Source: Rhizophagus clarus (taxonomy: Eukaryota; Glomeromycota; Glomeromycetes; Glomerales; Glomeraceae). From it: a DNA stretch of 64,000 bases. Shown here one piece after another: positions 57,020-64,000 of the stretch (its first letter is position 1; the number at the start of each line of letters is the position of its first letter). The stretch spans positions 992,001 through 1,056,000 of the forward strand of contig BLAL01000197.1 of NCBI GenBank assembly GCA_015698045.1, read 5' to 3'. Position numbers and translations under genes: made by a program. Under the pieces are notes generated by a model, which was given only the letters and a program-made list of their open reading frames with translations, searched no databases and was not told the origin of the DNA.

Positions 57020-57637
57020 AAAGCACAATTCGGCCTAAATTTGACCAGGTTAAATATAGGTCGAATGACGATCTAACCTATGTCAAATTGAGGCCAATTT
57101 TTTTGGCACATTTAGGGTGCCAATCGTCTTAAATTTGGAAAGAAAATTTGACCATCATTTTACCTATATTAGGACATTATTACATATTTATTCGACCCTA
57201 AAAAAACTATATTCGACTACTGTATGTAATCTGAATATAATTGATAAATAGGTCGAACTAGAGGTTTATCAAGGTCGAATAATAAAGCATCATTTTGTAT
57301 TTTATAAGCAAATAAAAACCATTTATTTTATATATATTGACGTATATAGTATTTAGTAATATAAGATAATTATATAAACCAACCCATATATGATCAACCG
57401 TACAAAAAAAATAAAAAAAAATATAAAATATCCAGTAATAATTATATAACCAAAAAAATAAATATAAAATATACTAATAATATTCGTCTGCATCAAATAT
57501 TTCATGGAGTACTTCGTCTTCCATAGCCCTTCCTTTTCTTTTCAGTTTTTTTCAGCTTTTTGTTGCTAATATGATACAACATATGATATAAACAAAATTA
57601 ATTAACGATATTTGCGACGTAAAAATATTAAAATAAT
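57020..57637. other. Repeat-like spacer cutting the RecQ fragment
   Basis: Contains several ATTCGACC/GGTCGAAT motifs in both orientations (57,020-57,300) and then plain AT-rich DNA. It may be a small mobile element that truncated the helicase gene, but I cannot define ends. Confidence 0.35.
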
Positions 57638-59748
57638 TCAACTTACTATTGTCAAACTTTCGCCGATCTCATCCAAATCTTCAGGTCTAGTTGAATTCAT
57701 TTCCGCCGAATTTAACAAGAAATCTGAATATGGCTCTATTAAATTTGGTTCTATTGGCACACGATCCTCGTAAGATTGAATCAAATCATCAACCATGTCG
57801 TCATATTCGCTAATGCCAATTGTTTCATTTGTTTCATCTGTCTTGTACATTTTCGTTTTATCGAGCGCCCATTCAGGCGCATTCTTGAGAGGTTTACTAG
57901 ACATGAAGTAAATATCATCATTATAAATTCGCTCCTGTTGCTTTTTTGCGTGTTGAATATATTCTGCTTCAGGGTCTAATACGTCTCGTAATAGCTGTTT
58001 TAACCATTAAAACAAAGATAAACAAATATCGAATAAATATTAAAATAGGTTAGGAGCAGTAATCACTTTAATATCTTGTCTGAACACCATGACCGATCGT
58101 ATACATGCAAGAACCGCTTATTATCAGGCAATTTCTGTCTTGAATCGTCTTTAGAATCTGATTGCTCAATGGAATGACAATCATTCTGTACAAGCATTGG
58201 TAATAATTCGTCTTTATCAAATTCCTTTATGTTGGCGTCATTTCTTTCGTATAATTTTATTGCCGCCTTTACTCATCTATTTTTTTTCTGTTGAATATAT
58301 AAAGATTAATTTCAAATGACTAAAAAGAAGTGCATTAAAATAAAATACTGCTCACTTCAGACAATCGTGCATTCACGTGCATCCTACGGTCAACTTTGTC
58401 TAATTGGCCTGATAGTCATTTCTGTTATCTATCTCTTTTATGCTTGTGAATCGATCGTAACCAGTTCGACAATTGGGTTACAGACGGATTATAATGTCCA
58501 CTCATCAACCTCTTTAATTCAGGTATCAATTTTTCGTATATCTTTGCTATCTGTTCACTAAAAGTCTTGCCGTAATCCAACCGATATTGTTTAGGTATTT
58601 GACCTTTCAAGAGGTTCTTCATTTCGTCCTAAACAATAAGAGGAAATAATAAAAGCTGTATATATACATTAATACAATTTGGCTGCAAATAGTCTTGTAA
58701 AATTCTTACTCTTGCAACTGAAGCGGCAACTTCATCAGGCGATTTCTCTCTCAATTTTAATCTTTTATTGGGGCGTTTTGGTGAATATTGCTGTGGAGAA
58801 TCGATAGTCTTTCAAGGTGTGCGAAGTTGCTTGAGCCGTTAAAGTTCTTCTTGGAGAGTTTTATTCTCTTCACATAATTGGTTCGATTCATCACCAAAAA
58901 TTTCATTAAACTGCCGTAGTAAGGAATTCTCCTCTTCGACCCTATGAACACTGTCTTGCAAATTATTTATTTTTTGTTTCATTTCTGATATTTTGACCTT
59001 TTCCTGATTCAATTCGTTCTATAGTCGAAGGGTTTCATTTTTTAAATTTCCTAGCTCTAAATTACCTATTTTAAATTATAAGGATATGTATCAAATCGTA
59101 ACAAACAGATGTAATATAATAAATATTAAAATATAACAAAAAATTCAGTTTACCTGCTTCTTCATTACTCGGTCGAACATTTCTTGGTACTCCTTCTTCG
59201 TAATGTGAATGGTAACTTTTTGGTACATTAATATTAGGATATCTTTTAATAATATCAGAAGTTCGTTGAGATTGAGTTTGAGTTTGACTTAATGAGGCTA
59301 AAATATCTTGCAAAATAACGAGTCTAAAGGGAGCTGTAGTATTAGTATTTAGTGATGTTGGTGTTGAAGCAATATTTCGTGGTGTGGCAATATTTCGTGG
59401 TGTAGACGAGGCGGTGGTATTAGTTGGTGTTGACGCTCGTGGTGTGGCAATATTTTGTGATGTAGTATTAGTTGGTGTTGACACTCGTGGTGTGACAATA
59501 TTTCATGGTGTAGTATTAGTTGGTGTTGACGCTCGTGGTGTGGCAATATTTTGTGGTGTAGTATTAGTTGGTGTTGACGCTCATGATGTGGCAATATTTC
59601 GTGATGTAGATGAAACGGTGGTATTAGTTGGTGTTGGTATTGAAGCAATATTTCGTGGAGGAGTTGATGTTGTATGTGGCGATGGTGTAGACGAACCAGC
59701 AATATCTGGTGAAGGAGCATTTGGTTTTGATAGTTTCTTACGAGCCAT
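57638..59748 (-). pseudogene. Multi-exon gene with Thr/Pro/Asn repeats and coiled coil, decayed
   Basis: Start ATG 59,746-59,748 (MARKKLSKPNAPSPDIAGSS). A 19-residue repeat ASTPTNTTPQNIATPR-like occurs about six times, with TGA stops at 59,581 and 59,503 exactly where other copies have CGA. Exon 1 ends near 59,153 (NVRPSNEEAG before GTAAAC). Exon 2 (about 59,065-58,710) is a coiled coil (HRVEEENSLLRQFNEIF) with three stops. Exon 3 (from ~58,630) reads KNLLKGQIPKQYRLDYGKTF. Exon 4 has KLPDNKRFLHVYDRSWCSDK. The last exon (57,985-57,638) is LDPEAEYIQHAKKQQERIYN to IGESLTIVS. I do not recognise the family. It lies head to head with the Plavaka transposase and may be a second gene of that element. 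Confidence 0.5.
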
Positions 59749-59854
59749 TATTGTTTTAAAATTATTTTTATTTTTTATTATTATTTTTTAAAAAAGAAAA
59801 AAGGGCGATTTTTTTGTATAGAATGAGGAAATTGGACCACTATTTATATCTATT

Positions 59855-60070
59855 TCTTTACTATCAAATTAGACTTTTAACAATTAACATTTGTATAAAA
59901 TTAGACTTTCAATAGGCGTGATCAAATTAGACTTAAACTTTCGCATCAAATTAGACTTTTAATTAATTAAACATATATTAAACATATCAAATTAGACTTT
60001 CAATCATTAGCCGTTAATGATCAGATTAGACTTAAACTTTCGCATCAAACTAGACTTTTAATTAATTGAA
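59855..60070. repeat. AAATTAGACTT repeat cluster
   Basis: AAATTAGACTT or a close variant occurs about eight times in both spacing classes, and a ~95-bp block (ACTTAAACTTTCGCATCAAA..) is duplicated. It sits between two divergent genes and could hold transposase-binding or promoter sites. Confidence 0.7.
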
Positions 60071-60231
60071 CAGTTAAATCGCATTGAGTGCGTGGTATGG
60101 TATATATTTTATTTTTTAAATTTCAGTTTTCGTTTAATTTTCTATTCAATTTCTTATGTCTAATTTTTCGTATTCGAATTTGTCTATTTTGTTAATTATA
60201 CCATCAATATCATTTTAAAACAGAATATAAT

Positions 60232-60395
60232 CACAATATCACTAAAAATTTGACATCACTAAAAATTTGATATTAATAAAAAAACCAAAATATCACTAAA
60301 AATTCGATATCACTAAAAATTTGATATTAATAAAATAACCACAATATCACTAAAAATTCGACATCACTAAAAATTTGATATTAATAAAAAATCAC
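60232..60395. repeat. ~55-bp tandem repeat, three copies
   Basis: ATCACTAAAAATTCGACATC followed by ACTAAAAATTTGATATTAATAAAA repeats three times in the leader of the transposase gene. Confidence 0.75.
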
Positions 60396-61536
60396 TATTA
60401 ATTAAATATAACAAAGTATATTATAACTTTATTCAACGTAAAAATCATATTACAACTTTATCGTATCTGACTTTTATTAAAAAATGAAAAAAGGGGAAGA
60501 AAACGCATTGCTGCTAATATCATAGATGAATATAATAATCCTAGTTCATCGACTTCTGAACAAACATCTACTGAATTTACGATCAGAAAATCAAGAGAGA
60601 AGGTTCTGTACTTTTGCAGCCATTGTAATGGGAAAATGGTCGATCCGCATACGAAGGAGGAACATGAGCAAATGAATGAGCAAACGACTTCTTTGGAACC
60701 ATTAAATCATGATAAGGCTCTAACGTCTTAAGAGTTAGTAGAACTGATTGATTCGACAATATCATTAGCAGAATCACAAAATACGACAATGTCTATTAAT
60801 ACACATTCTGATAATGATACGTATGAGGAACAGAAATATATATTTCTTCCACGCAAAAAAAGGGCAAAACCAGGCACATTTCGTCATATCACTAAAGTTG
60901 AGCTAGTCGCTGAAGATTCCTCTTATAATGTGCCAGCTGAATATGACACAGATGATATCTACACTAGTGAATCTTTGACACAAGAACTTTCTTCTAATGA
61001 TGAAGATAACGATTTTTCAGATAATTTTGAGAATTACTCTCATCCTATGTTCGACATACTGGATATTTCAGACACACCAGATATTTCAGAATTACCAACA
61101 GATGAATTAATTAAAGGGATTTTGATAAGGATTATGAAGTTCAGGTCGAGTCATAACATATCAAATACTGCAATTGAAGAATTAATACAATTTATTAAAA
61201 TAATATTGAAAGTATGTAAAAATATCAATTACGAATCATTCCCAAATTCATTGTACATGCTAAGAAAAAAGTTAGGACTTTTCGATCAATTTACGCAGTT
61301 TGCAGCCTGCCAAAAATGCCACAAATTATACAAAAAAGAGGAGATAATATCAAAAGATAATAATACTGTTATGAAATGCAGCCATATCGAATTTCCAAAT
61401 TCGGCTACAAAGAGATTAAAACAATGTCGTACTCCTTTAGAGAAGAAAATTTTTTTAAATAATAGTATATCAATTGTTCCTGAATTAATTTATCTGGTCT
61501 TGAGTATACAACAGCAGCTTTCTAGTATGTTCAAGC

Positions 61537-62410
61537 TAAGGATGGTGCCGCAAATAAGCAATTGCGGAATAATTGCAATTTACGGTATTGCGGAACATTG
61601 CGGATTTTTAAACCTAAATATCCGCAATTCCACAATCCGCAATTGTCCGCAATTCCGCAAATATTCCGCAATTCCGCAAAGTACCGCAATTCAATTGCGG
61701 AATAATTGCGGAATTGCGGCACATTTGCGGAATTACGATACATTTGCGGAATTGCAATTTCGTTAAAGCAATCCAAAAAAACGTTGTGAAACGTTTTTTT
61801 TAATTAAAATATACTTTGAAAAAACGTTTCGCAACGTTTTTTCTTTAAATTAATTAAAAAAACGTTGCGAAACGTTTTTTTTAATTAAATATACTTTGAA
61901 AAAACGTTTCGCAACGTTTTTTCTTTAAATTAATTAAAAAACGTTGCGAAACGTTTTTTTTTAATTAAATATACTTTGAAAAAACGTTTCGCAACGTTTT
62001 TTCTTTAAATTAATTAAAAAAACGTTGCGAAACGCTTTTTATTAATTAAAATACTTTGAAAAAACGTTTCGCAACATTTTTTCTTTAAATTAATTAAAAA
62101 AACGTTGCGAAATGCTTTTTATTAATTAAAATACTTTGAAAAAACGTTTCGCAACGTTTTTTCGTTAAATTAATTAAAAAAATGTTGCGAAACGTTTTTT
62201 TTAATTAAAATACTTTGAAAAAATGTTTCGCAACGTTTTTTTGTTAAATTAATTAAAAAAACGTTGCATAAACGTTTTTTTTATTAAATCGGTTCGGTAA
62301 ACTGCCAAAACCGATCAGGTGAATTGCGGAATTGCAGTTCACTAACCGCAATTCAACTCCAAAATCCGCAATATTGCGGATTTGATAAATCAATTGCGGC
62401 ACCATCCTTA
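61537..62410. mobile_element. 874-bp hAT-like MITE with perfect 8-bp duplication
   Basis: The ends TAAGGATGGTGCCGCAA and the inverted TTGCGGCACCATCCTTA are flanked by GTTCAAGC on both sides (61,529-61,536 and 62,411-62,418). The left 230 bp and right 110 bp are packed with CCGCAATT/AATTGCGG motifs in both orientations. The middle is a palindromic tandem array. Non-coding; it disrupts the transposase frame. Confidence 0.9.
61776..62287. repeat. ~84-bp palindromic tandem array inside the MITE
   Basis: About six units each hold AAAAAACGTTGCGAAACGTT and, ~25 bp on, its complement AACGTTTCGCAACGTTTTTT separated by TTAATTAAATATACTTTG; units join through TTTAAATTAATTAA. Long stems and cruciforms are possible. 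Point changes (for example CGTTGCGAAATG) show ageing. Confidence 0.9.
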
Positions 62411-64000
62411 GTTCAAGCGGCCAGGATTTGAAGAATTACTGTGGCATTGGACACGTCGTTCAATAATTAACAATGTTCTATCAGATATTTATGATGGCCA
62501 AATATGGAAAAATCTTAAGGAATCGTCTGAACAAGGGTCAAATAACTTTTTCCGACCAGACAAGGCTGATGCTCATCTAGGATTAATGATGAATTTGGAT
62601 TGGTTCCAGCCTTACGAAGGAACGATTTACAGTACAGGTGTAATATACGCAGTAATATGCAATCTACCTTGGGATGTTCGATTTAAGCCCAAAAATATGC
62701 TTATACTCGGCATATTACCAGGGCCCGATGAGGTTAAATTGCATAAAGTTAATCATTATCTTTCGCCAATAATAACAGAATTAGAGTCACTTTGGGAAGG
62801 CGTGAATCTTAATTGCACTAATGAATGTCCAAATGGCAAAGATATTCGAGCTGCATTAATAATTGCTTCGTGCGATATTCCTGAAGCTCAAAAATTATGC
62901 GGGCATATCTCTGCCTTCGCATCATGTCATTGATGCGAAAAAAGGGCCAATAATCACAATTTTGGTGGCATGGCGGATATGAGCGACTGGTTTATCATGA
63001 AAGATCCAGTAGAGCATCGTCAAAAGGCTTTGGAATGGTGACGATGCAAATCTAATGCAGAAAGAGAGAGATTCGTCAAGGTGAATAGTGTAAGGTGGTC
63101 TGAAATATTAAGACTCTTATATTTTGATCTGATTCGGTTTGTTGTTATAGATCTGATGCACTGCCTTTTTCTAGGAATCGCAAAATGGATAACAAAACGA
63201 ATATGGATCGATGAAGATGTATTAACAGAAAAAGCTCTTCAATCAATTCAAAAGAAAATGAGCGAATTTAAGCTACCATCAGATTTGGGATGAATTTCTG
63301 GTAAAATCCATTGTGGTGAAGGTTTTTCTAACTTTACCGCTGACCAATGACGCAACTTTTTCCTAATATACGCCACTGTTGTGTTATGGAATCATCTTCC
63401 GAATAAAGATCGCAAAATTCTTACGTATTTTGTAAGAGTTTGTACGATTTTAGGTAGACGAATTGTGGAGATTAACAATATGAAAGAAGCCCATGAACTT
63501 TTAGTAAAGATAATTAAATTGATCGAAGAGCATTATGGCGAAGGAAAAATAATGCCAAACCTTCACCTATCATTACATCTATGTGAGTGCTCTTACGATT
63601 ACAGACCCCTGTATTCATTCTGGTACTTTAGCTTTGAACAAATGAATGGCATATTAGGTAATTCAAATTTAAATTCATTTGCTTTGTCGATTTTTCGAAT
63701 TATATTATTCCATTAAGCAAAGATTAATAATAAAATATTTATTAGGATCGTTACCTAATAGCCACCACCAAATTGAACCTGAACTAATGCGTCAATTGAC
63801 AACTGAAATACAAATAAACGATATTATCAGCTCAAGTTCAGAAGTAATCGGCATCGAATTACTCAATAAACGACCTTTTGTCGGTTCTCTTTCCGAATTT
63901 CCAACAAATGAAATGTATCAATTTTTGATGAATTCCAGAAATATATTGGAATCACCAATTACTGGTTGCGAGGAATTTCCGGGTATATTTTTAGCACCGC

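Larger units (their letters stand above)
60480..64000 (+). pseudogene. Plavaka-like (CMC/CACTA) transposase, decayed, runs off window
   Basis: The N-terminal part has a C2H2-like finger (YFCSHCNGKMVDPHTKEEH) and an acidic linker, then a zinc-binding region (FAACQKCHKLYKKEEI). A MITE splits the gene at 61,537-62,410. After it comes the Tnp2-type core: LGLMMNLDWFQPYEGTIYST, GVIYAVICNLPWDVRF, LILGILPGPDEVKLHKVNHY, ASCDIPEAQKLCGH, IDLMHCLFLGIAKWITKRIW, and LIYATVVLWNHLPNKDRKIL with MPNLHLSLHLCECSYDYRP. In-frame TGA codons occur at 62,932, 63,039, 63,290 and 63,349, and a TAA at 60,729. Several replace Trp or Arg codons. The 3' end lies beyond the window. No start codon is evident at the first conserved residues. 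Confidence 0.75.

Noticed and set aside
59384-59791. Val/Gly-rich 135-codon plus-strand ORF
   Set aside because: It is the antisense shadow of the Thr/Pro/Asn repeats of the minus-strand gene.

Overview
The window looks like nuclear DNA of an arbuscular mycorrhizal fungus, most likely Rhizophagus (Glomeromycotina). This rests on very AT-rich DNA, short GT-AG introns, a tyrosine-kinase-like/Sel1-repeat gene family in three states (12.5 kb, 2.6-4.8 kb, 27-29 kb), a MATA-type HMG-box gene, and a heavy load of Polinton, hAT, Plavaka and MITE-like elements. The assignment is inferred from gene families, not from a marker gene. No tRNA, rRNA or CRISPR array was seen.

Layout. 0-30 kb: gene-poor DNA with a five-exon pseudokinase-Sel1 gene (2.6-4.8 kb), a broken MACPF/DUF7431-like gene (6.5-7.8 kb), several TIR elements (8.8-12.1 kb), a kinase-less Sel1 gene (12.5-13.5 kb), small and nested MITEs (13.6-19.4 kb), an HMG-box gene (22.3-23.1 kb), a diverged tandem duplication (26.2-26.8 kb) and a decayed kinase-Sel1 pseudogene (27.2-29.1 kb). 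30-36 kb: a non-autonomous hAT-like element with a nested mariner-like MITE, then a complete but decayed hAT transposon (32,454-35,718) with an 8-bp target duplication.

36-52.7 kb is the centrepiece: a 16.6-kb Polinton/Maverick-type element (36,022-52,652) with inverted repeats of about 0.7 kb and a 6-bp target duplication (ACCAAG). It encodes a superfamily 3 helicase, a family B DNA polymerase, an A32/FtsK-like ATPase, a DDE integrase with a chromodomain, a DUF5679-like zinc ribbon and several unknown proteins. I see no jelly-roll capsid gene and no adenovirus-type protease. In that place is a coiled-coil protein followed by a retrotransposon-type Gag-like protein joined to a retropepsin-like aspartic protease, with no reverse transcriptase. 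The element is dead: nearly every long gene has premature stops or frameshifts. A 2.3-kb polyadenylated retro-insertion with a 17-bp target duplication, carrying an ORF that I tentatively match to DUF8211, has landed inside the ATPase gene.

52.7-64 kb: the Polinton's target is a degenerate tandem array whose units carry splice-site-like signals. It is followed by about 1.6 kb of 31-bp hairpin-forming tandem repeats, a RecQ-like helicase fragment, a decayed multi-exon gene with Thr/Pro-rich repeats, and divergent from it a Plavaka-like transposase pseudogene running off the window end. That pseudogene is split by an 874-bp hAT-like MITE that is itself filled with long palindromic repeats.

The window is mainly a transposon graveyard. 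Clean target duplications allow several insertions to be ordered in time. Genes likely to be intact are the two minus-strand Sel1 genes and the HMG gene.
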